64,000 bases of DNA from Rhizobium sp. Root1203. Lineage in GTDB: Bacteria; Pseudomonadota; Alphaproteobacteria; Rhizobiales; Rhizobiaceae. Position numbers and translations under genes: made by a program. The notes under the pieces were generated by a model. That model saw only the letters and a list, made by a program, of their open reading frames with translations, had not been told where the DNA came from and made no database searches. The stretch lies in NCBI RefSeq assembly GCF_001424945.1, contig NZ_LMCW01000069.1, positions 1 through 64,000 of the forward strand. The letters run 5' to 3'. Below, one piece after another: positions 7,611-14,979 of this stretch (position 1 is the stretch's first letter; every line of letters starts with the position of its first letter).

Positions 7611-8477
7611 CTAGTCGTGATGCTCGTAGAAGTCCTGAATGATCTTCCAGGCGGCATCGGCGGTGTCCACGAAGCTGATCAGATCGACGTCATCGGGCGC
7701 GATCGTACCGAATTCGGCGAGCGCTTCAAAATTGATGATGCTGCGCCAGAACGTCTCGCCGAACAGAATGAGCGGCATCTTTTCCATGCGGCCGGTCTGG
7801 ATGAGCGTCAGGCATTCGAAAAACTCGTCGAGGGTGCCGAAACCACCGGGGAAAACGGCGATCGCCTTGGCGCGCACCATGAAGTGCATCTTGCGGATCG
7901 CGAAATAGTGGAAGTTGAAGCTCAACTCCGGCGTCACGTAGACGTTCGGCGCCTGCTCGTGCGGAAGCACGATGTTGAGGCCGATCGACGGCGCGCCCTC
8001 GTCGGCCGCGCCGCGATTGCCCGCCTCCATGACGCCAGGTCCGCCGCCGGTGACGATGACATATTCGTGGAAATCGAAGCCGGCCGAATATTTCGAGCAG
8101 AGACGGGCGAACTTGCGCGCTTCGTCGTAGTAGACCGACGCTGCTTCCAGATTGGCGCGCTGCACCTCGTTTCTCGCCGCCCAGGCGCTTTGACCGGGTG
8201 CCGGGATGCGGGCGCCGCCGAACATGACGACCGTCGATTTGATGCCGCGCTCGGCCAGCATCATTTCGGTTTTCATCAGTTCCAGCTGCAGACGGATCGG
8301 CCGAAGCTCCTCGCGGCACAGAAATTCCTCGTCTGCATAGGCAAGGCGATAGGCTGGCGACAGGGTCTGCGGCGTCTTCGGCACCGCCTCGGCGCGTTGC
8401 TTGTCGGTCTCGCTCGTCTTCAGCGGGTCCCAGACGCCATCCTTGCGCCGCAGCCTGCCGTTTCGTCCCTTTGCCAT
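7611..8477 (-). CDS. LOG-family protein (TIGR00730-type nucleotide 5'-monophosphate phosphoribohydrolase)
   Basis: A 288-residue Rossmann-fold protein of the LOG/lysine-decarboxylase-like family. The diagnostic motifs are VTGGGPGVMEAGNRGAADEG (about 140-160) and the PGGFGTLDEFFE motif (about 215-226), which together form the nucleotide-binding and catalytic site. Members release the base from purine nucleoside monophosphates, including cytokinin precursors; older databases call them lysine decarboxylases. The roughly 80-residue N-terminal extension is longer than in minimal LOG enzymes. I took the ATG of MAKGRNGRLR; the open frame runs 14 codons further upstream. It shares a terminator with the convergent EF-hand gene. 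Confidence 0.88.
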   Translation of the reverse strand: MAKGRNGRLRRKDGVWDPLKTSETDKQRAEAVPKTPQTLSPAYRLAYADEEFLCREELRPIRLQLELMKTEMMLAERGIKSTVVMFGGARIPAPGQSAWAARNEVQRANLEAASVYYDEARKFARLCSKYSAGFDFHEYVIVTGGGPGVMEAGNRGAADEGAPSIGLNIVLPHEQAPNVYVTPELSFNFHYFAIRKMHFMVRAKAIAVFPGGFGTLDEFFECLTLIQTGRMEKMPLILFGETFWRSIINFEALAEFGTIAPDDVDLISFVDTADAAWKIIQDFYEHHD

Positions 8478-8527
8478 GTCGAAATGCCTTTCAGTCCCGC
8501 CGGCAGCCACTGCCGGCATGTCGTTTC

Positions 8528-8606
8528 ATGCGCTCTAACGGGAGAGTGATCCTGTCCCGAAAAATCATTCCATTTTAGCCCTGCATGCGATAGAGCAGAT
8601 CGCATC
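8528..8606. repeat. Possible degenerate rhizobial intergenic repeat upstream of dapD
   Basis: The stretch contains GCTCTA (8532-8537) and TAGAGC (8591-8596) in inverted order plus two CATGCG words (one inverted partner incomplete). It looks like a decayed copy of the dispersed GAGCG-type intergenic palindromes. It lies in the divergent space between the LOG gene and dapD and would overlap their promoters. Confidence 0.3.
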
Positions 8607-8671
8607 CCGCCTATCACAATTCCCGGAGGCTTTGGGTCTCCACGATAAAGATCGAAGTTTAAGGAATTCCC

Positions 8672-9532
8672 ATGAGCGCTACTGACCTTTCCTCCCTCGA
8701 AAAGACCCTCGAGACTGCCTTCGACAACCGTGACAGCGTGACCACCTCGACCAAGGGCGACGTGCGCGATGCGGTGGAAGCCGCGCTTGAGCTTCTCGAC
8801 GGCGGCAAGGCGCGCGTTGCCGAACGCGGCGCCGACGGCATCTGGAAGGTCAATCAGTGGCTGAAGAAAGCCGTTCTGCTCTCCTTCCGCCTCAACGACA
8901 TGGAGGTCGTCAAGGGCGGTTCGGGCAGCTCGACATGGTGGGACAAGGTGCCGTCGAAGTTCGAAGGCTGGGGGGAGAACCAATATCGCGCGGCTGGCTT
9001 CCGCGCCGTTCCGAACTGCATCGTCCGCCGCTCCGCCCATATCGGCAAGAACGTCGTGCTGATGCCCTCCTTCGTCAATCTCGGTGCCTTCGTCGACGAA
9101 GGCACGATGGTGGATACCTGGGCGACCGTCGGCTCCTGCGCACAGATCGGCAAGCATGTGCATCTCTCCGGAGGCGTGGGCATCGGCGGCGTTCTGGAGC
9201 CGATGCAGGCCGGCCCGACGATCATCGAGGACAACTGCTTCATCGGCGCCCGCTCCGAAGTTGTCGAAGGCTGCATCATCCGCGAGGGTTCGGTTCTCGG
9301 CATGGGCGTCTATATCGGCAAGTCCACCAAGATCGTCGACCGCGCCACCGGCGAAGTGACGTATGGCGAAGTACCGCCCTATTCCGTCGTCGTTGCCGGC
9401 TCGATGCCGTCGGGCAATGCGACGATGGCCAACGGCCTGCCTGCGCCGCATCTCTACTGCGCTGTTATCGTCAAGCGCGTCGATGAAAAGACCCGCTCCA
9501 AGACCGGTATCAACGAGCTGTTGCGCGACTGA
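8672..9532 (+). CDS. dapD: 2,3,4,5-Tetrahydropyridine-2,6-dicarboxylate N-succinyltransferase
   Basis: A 286-residue trimeric acyltransferase of the succinylase branch of lysine/diaminopimelate synthesis; it transfers succinyl from succinyl-CoA to tetrahydrodipicolinate. The N-terminal helical domain is followed by a left-handed beta-helix built of hexapeptide repeats (about 110-240: HIGKNVVLMPSFVNLGAFV, VGIGGVLEPMQAGPTIIED). Length matches the family. AAGGAA lies 6 nt before the ATG. It is followed by dapE 128 bp downstream, giving two consecutive activities of the same pathway (the aminotransferase acts between them). Confidence 0.97.
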   Translation: MSATDLSSLEKTLETAFDNRDSVTTSTKGDVRDAVEAALELLDGGKARVAERGADGIWKVNQWLKKAVLLSFRLNDMEVVKGGSGSSTWWDKVPSKFEGWGENQYRAAGFRAVPNCIVRRSAHIGKNVVLMPSFVNLGAFVDEGTMVDTWATVGSCAQIGKHVHLSGGVGIGGVLEPMQAGPTIIEDNCFIGARSEVVEGCIIREGSVLGMGVYIGKSTKIVDRATGEVTYGEVPPYSVVVAGSMPSGNATMANGLPAPHLYCAVIVKRVDEKTRSKTGINELLRD

Positions 9533-9660
9533 TGCTATCCAGCCGTCCCGGCGCGCCGGGACAGCCGCACATCGATCCGGCAAAACGGACGGCGCGTTCA
9601 ACAGAGCGGCCATGCCGCCTTGCCTTTTCTTTGCCACTACCGCCGGATAATTCCATCACC

Positions 9661-10854
9661 ATGACCGCTACCGATCCCGTCGCCAATCTCCAGACCCTGA
9701 TTCGCTGCCCGTCCGTGACGCCTGTGGAAGGCGGTGCGCTTTCGGCGCTGGATGCGATGCTGTCGCCTCTCGGCTTCAAGGTCGACAAGGTGAAGGCGAC
9801 TGAGGCCGGCACGCCCGACATCGAGAACCTCTATGCGCGCCTCGGCGACGACGGCCCGCACCTGATGTTCGCCGGCCACACGGATGTCGTTCCGGTCGGC
9901 GACGAAGCCTCCTGGACTCACCCCCCCTTTGCCGCCGAGATCGCCGATGGCGACCTTTTCGGCCGCGGCGCCGTCGATATGAAAGGCGGCATCGCCTGCT
10001 TCGTCGCGGCTATCGCCCGCCATATCGAAAAGCACGGCGTGCCAAGGGGCTCGGTGTCCTTTCTGATCACCGGCGACGAGGAAGGCCCTGCGATCAACGG
10101 CACGACCAAGCTGCTCAAGTGGGCGGCGGAACGTGGCGAGCACTGGGATGCCTGCCTGGTCGGCGAGCCAACCAATCCGGACAGGCTCGGCGACATGATC
10201 AAGATCGGCCGCCGCGGTTCACTCTCAGGCAGGATCACGGTCCACGGGGTCCAGGGCCATGCCGCCTATCCGCATCTCGCAGACAATGCCGTGCGCGGCA
10301 TCCTGCAGTTGACGCAGGCGCTGATGGACCCGCCGTTCGACGCCGGGACCGACAATTTCCAACCATCCAACCTCGAAGTGACGACCGTAGACGTGGGCAA
10401 TCCGGCAACGAACGTCGTGCCCGCCAAGGCGACGGCAAGTTTCAACATCCGTTTCAACGACAGTTGGACGGCCGAGAGCCTGCAGCAGGAGATCCTGCGC
10501 CGCCTCGATGCTGCCGCCAGCGACGGCGTGCTGCGTCCGGGTCGCGCGCCACTCAAATACGACATCGTCTGGGCGGAGCGTCCGAGCCACGTGTTTCTGA
10601 CACGCAACAATGCACTGATTGCCTCCCTGTCCTCGGCTGTCGAAAGCGTCACGGGCCTGTCGCCCAAGCTTTCCACGACGGGCGGCACCTCCGACGCCCG
10701 GTTCATCAAGGATTATTGCCCGGTCGTCGAATTCGGCCTGGTCGGGCAGACCATGCATATGGTGGACGAACGCGTGGCGGTTTCCGACCTCGAGCGCCTC
10801 GCAGCCATCTACGAAACCTTCATCGAGCGCTGGTTCGAGAATGCCGGGCATTAG
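9661..10854 (+). CDS. dapE: Succinyl-diaminopimelate desuccinylase
   Basis: A 397-residue M20-family zinc peptidase that removes succinate from N-succinyl-LL-diaminopimelate. Metal-site motifs are visible: FAGHTDVVP (about 66-74), GRGAVDMKGG (about 101-110) and the catalytic TGDEEGP (about 139-145), with the dimerisation domain in the middle and late His-containing TMHMVDE. The open frame continues 43 codons upstream of MTATDPVAN without family similarity, so the internal ATG is used. Its 3' end overlaps the following membrane-protein gene by 14 bp, suggesting co-translation. Confidence 0.97.
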   Translation: MTATDPVANLQTLIRCPSVTPVEGGALSALDAMLSPLGFKVDKVKATEAGTPDIENLYARLGDDGPHLMFAGHTDVVPVGDEASWTHPPFAAEIADGDLFGRGAVDMKGGIACFVAAIARHIEKHGVPRGSVSFLITGDEEGPAINGTTKLLKWAAERGEHWDACLVGEPTNPDRLGDMIKIGRRGSLSGRITVHGVQGHAAYPHLADNAVRGILQLTQALMDPPFDAGTDNFQPSNLEVTTVDVGNPATNVVPAKATASFNIRFNDSWTAESLQQEILRRLDAAASDGVLRPGRAPLKYDIVWAERPSHVFLTRNNALIASLSSAVESVTGLSPKLSTTGGTSDARFIKDYCPVVEFGLVGQTMHMVDERVAVSDLERLAAIYETFIERWFENAGH

Positions 10855-11437
10855 GGAAGTCCAGTACTACCTGGCAGGGCTGTGGCTGCTGGTCCGCATG
10901 GATCCGCGCGGCTTCCGGTTTCTCGACATGTCCGAGCGCGGCGTCAACCGCTCTTTCTGGGCGATCCCGTGGTGCCTGCCGCCGATGGGCATATCGTGGC
11001 TCTGGTGGCGCCAGGCCTTCCTGCAGACCATGCCGCCGCACACCGATGTCGGCTTGCTTTTCTACTTCCGCCTCGGGCTCGTGGAGGCCGCGAACTGGTT
11101 CGTGCCGCTGGTGCTGGCCGGCCTGCTGCTGCTTGCGTTCCACAAGGGAGAACGATTCGCGGCGCTGATCGTCAGCGTCAACTGGCTGGGCGTACCGCTC
11201 TCCTATATCAACGGCCTGCTGCTCGCGCTCGTCTACTTCCTGCCGGGCCTTGTCGGCCTCGTCTCGCTGCTGCTGCTTGCCTTCATGCTGGTTCAGGTTT
11301 TTTCCATTGCCCGCATCCTCCGAATGATCCTTCACGGCAACGGCCTGATCGTCGGGGCGCTGACACTGGTTCTGCTCGTGCCATCCCTGCTGCTGTCGGA
11401 ATATCTGCAGCGTTTTCTCGGCATCTACCCGGTGTAG
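10841..11437 (+). CDS. Conserved integral membrane protein of unknown function
   Basis: I do not recognise the family. The 198-residue product starts MPGIREVQYYLAGLWLLVRMD, then a soluble segment rich in Trp (SFWAIPWCLPPMGISWLWWRQ). It has about four to five hydrophobic spans: one near 75-95 (VPLVLAGLLLLAF), one around 105-125, a long one near 125-155 (PGLVGLVSLLLLAFMLVQVF), and one near 170-190 (ALTLVLLVPSLLLSEYL). The start lies inside dapE, overlapping by 14 bp, so expression is probably tied to dapE. No catalytic motif is visible. A role in envelope or diaminopimelate metabolism would be a guess from position alone. Confidence 0.8.
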   Translation: MPGIREVQYYLAGLWLLVRMDPRGFRFLDMSERGVNRSFWAIPWCLPPMGISWLWWRQAFLQTMPPHTDVGLLFYFRLGLVEAANWFVPLVLAGLLLLAFHKGERFAALIVSVNWLGVPLSYINGLLLALVYFLPGLVGLVSLLLLAFMLVQVFSIARILRMILHGNGLIVGALTLVLLVPSLLLSEYLQRFLGIYPV

Positions 11438-11441
11438 GCGG

Positions 11442-11846
11442 CTATTTGCCGCGAACGATTTCGCCGCCTTCCTTGGCGAACGTGCCGATTGCGGGATTGT
11501 GCAGAATGTCCAGAACGGCCTCCGACGGGCGGCACAGGCGCGTGCCTATCTCCGTGACGACGATCGGACGTTCGATGAGGATCGGATGCGCGATCATCGC
11601 ATCCAGCAACTGATCGTCCGAAAGCGACAGGTCGCCAAGCCCGAGCACATCGTAGGGCGTGCCCTTCTGTCGAAGGAGCGCGCGCGGCGAAATGCCCATC
11701 GCAGCGATCAGCTCCACCAACTTTTCGCGGGTCGGCGGCGTCTCCAGATATTCGATGATCTCCGGCTCCTCGCCGGATTGGCGGATCATGGCCAGCGTGT
11801 TGCGCGACGTGCCGCAGGCGGGGTTATGATAGATTGTCGTCGTCAT
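11442..11846 (-). CDS. arsC: Arsenate reductase, glutaredoxin-type (ArsC family)
   Basis: The 134-residue thioredoxin-fold protein has the active-site segment HNPACGTSRNTL with Cys11 and, further on, the conserved Arg region IERPIVVT and RLCRPSE. The family reduces arsenate to arsenite using glutathione/glutaredoxin. No arsenic efflux or ArsR gene is nearby. Its first codons overlap the end of truA by 23 bp, so it sits at the tail of the fmt-truA unit instead of an ars operon; it may serve as a housekeeping reductase. The 3' end is 4 bp from the convergent membrane-protein gene, and I see no terminator there. Confidence 0.93.
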   Translation of the reverse strand: MTTTIYHNPACGTSRNTLAMIRQSGEEPEIIEYLETPPTREKLVELIAAMGISPRALLRQKGTPYDVLGLGDLSLSDDQLLDAMIAHPILIERPIVVTEIGTRLCRPSEAVLDILHNPAIGTFAKEGGEIVRGK

Positions 11847-12630
11847 TGGCTGCTCCCGTCTCCCGGCGGCGGTCGGTGATCACCTCGGGATAGTCGACTT
11901 GCATGAAATAGAGGCCGTCCGGCGGCGCCACGGGGCCGCAGGCCTTGCGGTCCCTTGCGTCAAGTGCAGCGCGCACATCCTCCGGCGTCCACTTCCCCTC
12001 GCCCGCCAGCTTCAGCGTGCCGGCAAAGGAACGGATCTGATTGTGCAGGAAGCTCTGCGCGGTGGCACGAATCTCGATCAGTTCGCCATTGCGGGTCACA
12101 TCCAGCCGGTCGAGCGTGCGAACGGGACTGGTGGCCTGGCAGTGCGCCGAGCGGAAGGTCGAGAAATCGTGCCTGCCGACCAGCGTCTGCGCGGCGGCAT
12201 GCATCGTCTCGTGGTCGAGTGTCTTCGGCACCCACCACGCCTTGCCCGCTTCGATGGCCAGCGGCGCGCGGCGGGTGATGATGCGATAGAGGTAGTGGCG
12301 GCGCAGCGCCGAAAAGCGCGCGTCGAAGAATTCGCTGGCAGCGTCTGCCTCGACGACGGAGACGCGCTCGCCCGCAAGCCTCAAATGTGCATTCAACGCA
12401 TTCTGCAACTTGAAGGGCGCCCACTCCTTGGCAAGATCGGCGTGAATGACCTGACCCATCGCGTGCACACCGGAATCCGTGCGCCCGGCGCCGCGGACCG
12501 ATACCGTCTCGCCGCTCGCCGACAGGATCGCCTTCTCGATCGCCCCCTGAACGGACGGGCCGTTATCCTGCCGCTGCCAGCCGACATAGCGCGCTCCGTC
12601 ATACTCGATGGTCATGCGATAGCGGTGCAT
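11824..12630 (-). CDS. truA: tRNA pseudouridine(38-40) synthase
   Basis: A 268-residue TruA enzyme that converts uridines 38-40 of the tRNA anticodon arm to pseudouridine. The catalytic Asp lies in GAGRTDSGVHAMGQV (about 57-71), and RSFAGTLKLAGEGKW is the typical late motif. The start MHRYRMTIEYDG shares one base with the fmt stop (TGATG), giving tight coupling; a start five codons later (MTIEYDG) is also possible. The C-terminal coding end overlaps arsC by 23 bp. The long open frame upstream inside fmt is a shadow. Confidence 0.96.
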   Translation of the reverse strand: MHRYRMTIEYDGARYVGWQRQDNGPSVQGAIEKAILSASGETVSVRGAGRTDSGVHAMGQVIHADLAKEWAPFKLQNALNAHLRLAGERVSVVEADAASEFFDARFSALRRHYLYRIITRRAPLAIEAGKAWWVPKTLDHETMHAAAQTLVGRHDFSTFRSAHCQATSPVRTLDRLDVTRNGELIEIRATAQSFLHNQIRSFAGTLKLAGEGKWTPEDVRAALDARDRKACGPVAPPDGLYFMQVDYPEVITDRRRETGAANDDDNLS

Positions 12631-13565
12631 CAGGCGAGCCTCGTGCCTGCCGGAAGCGGCGTGCCGTGCAGGAAATCGGCAGCCGCCAAGGGCTTTCCGC
12701 CTGCTTTCTGCAGCTTGGTCAGACGGACTGCGCCGGTGCCGCAGGCGAGCACGAGATCGTCCGTCAGCAATTCGCCTGCAGTGCCGGAGCCCTCCGCGCG
12801 CTCCGAACCCAGGACTTTCACGCGCTCCGGCTTGCCCCCGATCGCCAGCTCGAACCATGCGCCGGGGAAGGGAGCCAGCCCTCGGATATGATTGTGCACA
12901 TCGGCCGCATCCCTGGAAAAATCGATCCGCGTCTCGTTCTTGTCGATCTTGGCGGCATAGAGAACGCCTTCCGCCGGCTGCGGCGTCAGGGGCAGGTCTC
13001 CCATTTCGAGATTCACCATTGCCTCGGCCATCGCCCTGGCGCCGACTAGCATCAGCTTGTCGTGCAGCTCGCCGCCGGTCATGTCGGGGCCGATCTCGAC
13101 CTCGCGGGTGAGCGCCACCGGGCCGGTATCCAGCCCCTTGTCCATCTTCATCACCATCATGCCGGTCTTCGCATCGCCGGCCATGATTGCGCGCTGGATG
13201 GGCGCCGCGCCGCGCCAGCGCGGCAGCAACGAAGCATGGCCGTTGTAGCAGCCGTAGCGCGTGCCGCCAAGGATTGCTTCGGGCAACAGCAGGCCGTATG
13301 CGACAACGACGGCGACATCGGCCTTGTGGTCAGCGAAACGCGCGCGCTCCTCCGGATCCTTGAAGTTGACGGGCGTGAAGACCGGAATTCCCAGAAGTTC
13401 GGCTGCCTGATGCACCGGCGATTTCTGCAGGTCGAGCCCACGGCGCCCGCCGGGGCGCGGTGGCTGGGTATAGACAGCCAGGACCGTGTGCCCGGCATCC
13501 ACCAGCAGGCGCAGGGTCGGGACCGAGAACTCCGGCGTTCCCATGAAGATGATGCGAAGAGACAT
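12630..13565 (-). CDS. fmt: Methionyl-tRNA formyltransferase
   Basis: The 311-residue enzyme formylates initiator Met-tRNA with 10-formyl-tetrahydrofolate. The N-terminal Rossmann part begins MSLRIIFMGTPEFSVPTL. The active-site motif HASLLPRWRGAAPIQ (about 110-124) contains the catalytic His and the SLLP signature, and a C-terminal OB-fold domain follows. It is normally next to def, which makes the opposite modification on the nascent chain; here a toxin-antitoxin pair of about 0.7 kb separates them. It is coupled to truA downstream by a TGATG overlap. Confidence 0.97.
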   Translation of the reverse strand: MSLRIIFMGTPEFSVPTLRLLVDAGHTVLAVYTQPPRPGGRRGLDLQKSPVHQAAELLGIPVFTPVNFKDPEERARFADHKADVAVVVAYGLLLPEAILGGTRYGCYNGHASLLPRWRGAAPIQRAIMAGDAKTGMMVMKMDKGLDTGPVALTREVEIGPDMTGGELHDKLMLVGARAMAEAMVNLEMGDLPLTPQPAEGVLYAAKIDKNETRIDFSRDAADVHNHIRGLAPFPGAWFELAIGGKPERVKVLGSERAEGSGTAGELLTDDLVLACGTGAVRLTKLQKAGGKPLAAADFLHGTPLPAGTRLA

Positions 13566-13595
13566 TGTTTGCCGCCAGTCTGCCAGTCTTTGAGG

Positions 13596-14018
13596 TCAGC
13601 CGTCTTCAAACGGGTTTACGAGCTTGAGATCAAGCCCCTCGAAGTCTTTTGTGTTGCGGGTCGCCAGCGTTGCGCCATGGGTGAGGCAGATTGCGGCGAT
13701 CATGGCGTCCTGAATCGAGATCGGACGACCCAGGCTCTCACGCCTTGCACGCAGACGGCCGGTCATGAAAGCAGCGTCGGCATCCCAGACGGAAACTCGG
13801 TCGCGGAACTGCCCGGCCAGAAGGTTGTCGATCGCCCGGAAATAGCGATCCGAGCCGGTCTCCAACATTATCCTCTCAGCGCCGTAGGTCTGCTCCATCA
13901 GAACGACGGTGCAGAGATAGAGCCTTGAGCGATCCTGGCGAAAGAGCCACGCCTTGACGCCCTCATGCGGCGTGGACTTGCTCAGTTCGGAAATGACATT
14001 GGTGTCGAGGACGATCAT
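13596..14018 (-). CDS. vapC: VapC-type PIN-domain ribonuclease toxin
   Basis: A 140-residue PIN-domain protein. The acidic metal site is visible: Asp5 in MIVLDTNVISE, a central Glu in LMEQTYGAER, and Asp residues in SIQDAMIAA and TRNTKDFEG. VapC toxins cut RNA, typically initiator tRNA or 23S rRNA, and are held inactive by VapB. It overlaps the antitoxin gene by 4 bp (ATGA) and is second in the pair, the usual order. It resembles the NtrR/FitB subgroup, known in rhizobia to influence nitrogen-fixation and stress phenotypes. The target RNA cannot be inferred. Its position between def and fmt is discussed separately. Confidence 0.92.
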   Translation of the reverse strand: MIVLDTNVISELSKSTPHEGVKAWLFRQDRSRLYLCTVVLMEQTYGAERIMLETGSDRYFRAIDNLLAGQFRDRVSVWDADAAFMTGRLRARRESLGRPISIQDAMIAAICLTHGATLATRNTKDFEGLDLKLVNPFEDG

Positions 14019-14299
14019 TCCAAGTCCTCGACCGGCCGGCCGAAATCCTTTTTACGCTCCGCTTCGATCTCGTCCATGATGGCTGCGAATTCGTCGCCTG
14101 ACGCTCCTTCGCGCTCGAAGGCACGGCGGATCAGATCATAGGCCGACAGCGTTTCAACCTGCGGATCGGCCCTGTTCAAGAGGGCCTCGCGCAACAGTTC
14201 CTTGGCCTCATCGGAGAGGCTGTTGCCGCTGCGCTCCGCACGGCTGGCGATTTCTCGCTTCATCGCGTCGGAAATATCCCGGATCAGAAGATCGCCCAT
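14015..14299 (-). CDS. vapB: FitA/VapB-type ribbon-helix-helix antitoxin
   Basis: The 94-residue antitoxin has an N-terminal ribbon-helix-helix (MGDLLIRDISDAMKREIASRA, NSLSDEAKELLREAL) for DNA binding. Its acidic C-terminal tail (EFAAIMDEIEAERKKDFGRP) should wrap around the toxin. It is coupled to vapC by a 4-bp overlap. A perfect inverted repeat lies 10 bp upstream of its ATG and is the likely autoregulatory operator. Homologues are often annotated as plasmid stability proteins. Confidence 0.9.
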   Translation of the reverse strand: MGDLLIRDISDAMKREIASRAERSGNSLSDEAKELLREALLNRADPQVETLSAYDLIRRAFEREGASGDEFAAIMDEIEAERKKDFGRPVEDLE

Positions 14300-14309
14300 G
14301 CAGAACCTC

Positions 14310-14336
14310 CCCTATGATATCGCTGATATCATAGGG
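14310..14336. promoter_or_regulatory. Palindromic operator of the vapBC-type pair
   Basis: CCCTATGATATC (14310-14321) and GATATCATAGGG (14325-14336) are perfect 12-bp inverted half-sites around GCT. The position just upstream of the antitoxin start and the ribbon-helix-helix fold of the antitoxin fit conditional autorepression by a VapBC complex. Binding is inferred. Confidence 0.75.
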
Positions 14337-14362
14337 TGCGACGGCCGTTGGTTCAACAGAAC

Positions 14363-14881
14363 TCAGAGAGCCTTGGCAGTCTTCGCAGCCTTGGTGAACT
14401 TCTTGATCACCATTTCGCGCTTGAGCCGCGATATGTGGTCGATGAAGAGCACGCCGTTCAGATGGTCGATCTCGTGCTGCAGGCAGGTGGCAAGCAGGCT
14501 GTCGGCTTCAACCATCTGTTCCCTGCCGTCACGGTCGAGATACTTGACGCCGACGGTGGCCGGGCGCTCGACTTCCGCATAGTAGTCGGGAATGGAAAGG
14601 CAGCCTTCCTCGTAGACCGAGCGCTCGTCGGAGGACTTGACGATTTCCGGGTTGATGACGATGAGCGGCTGCTTCTCCTCACCTTCGCGCGAGACGTCGA
14701 TGACAAGCATACGGCGCGGAACGCCGATCTGGACGGCAGCAAGGCCGATGCCCGGTGCATCGTACATTGTGTCCAGCATGTCGTCTGCGAGACGCTGGAG
14801 ATCGCTGTCCACGCGTTCGACCGGCTTGGACACCTGACGAAGCAGCGGGTCGGGGAGAATGATGAGTGGCTTGATGGTCAT
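14363..14881 (-). CDS. def: Peptide deformylase
   Basis: A 172-residue metallo-enzyme that removes the N-formyl group from nascent proteins. All three family motifs are present: GIGLAAVQ (about 45-52), EGCLS (about 91-95) and QHEIDHLNG (about 133-141), supplying the Cys and two His metal ligands. I chose the ATG of MTIKPLIILPD because GGGGAA stands 5 nt before it; an ATG four codons upstream (MGNAM) is less likely. The last codons lie 27 bp from the vapBC operator. It reads in the same direction as fmt and truA. Confidence 0.96.
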   Translation of the reverse strand: MTIKPLIILPDPLLRQVSKPVERVDSDLQRLADDMLDTMYDAPGIGLAAVQIGVPRRMLVIDVSREGEEKQPLIVINPEIVKSSDERSVYEEGCLSIPDYYAEVERPATVGVKYLDRDGREQMVEADSLLATCLQHEIDHLNGVLFIDHISRLKREMVIKKFTKAAKTAKAL

Positions 14882-14928
14882 GGCGTTCCCCATAACCCAT
14901 CTTTTTGCCCGATGGAATTATCCGGAAG

Positions 14929-14960
14929 CCGGAGGCGGCGCTTTTTTGCATCGCCTCCGG
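14929..14960. terminator. Stem-loop between def and the globin-type chemoreceptor
   Basis: CCGGAGGCG (14929-14937) pairs perfectly with CGCCTCCGG (14952-14960) around a loop containing six T. It lies just downstream of the minus-strand chemoreceptor stop. There is no clean T-run after the stem on the minus strand, so it may slow or end transcription only partly. Confidence 0.45.
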
Positions 14961-14979
14961 AATTTTGACGTATTTCGGC

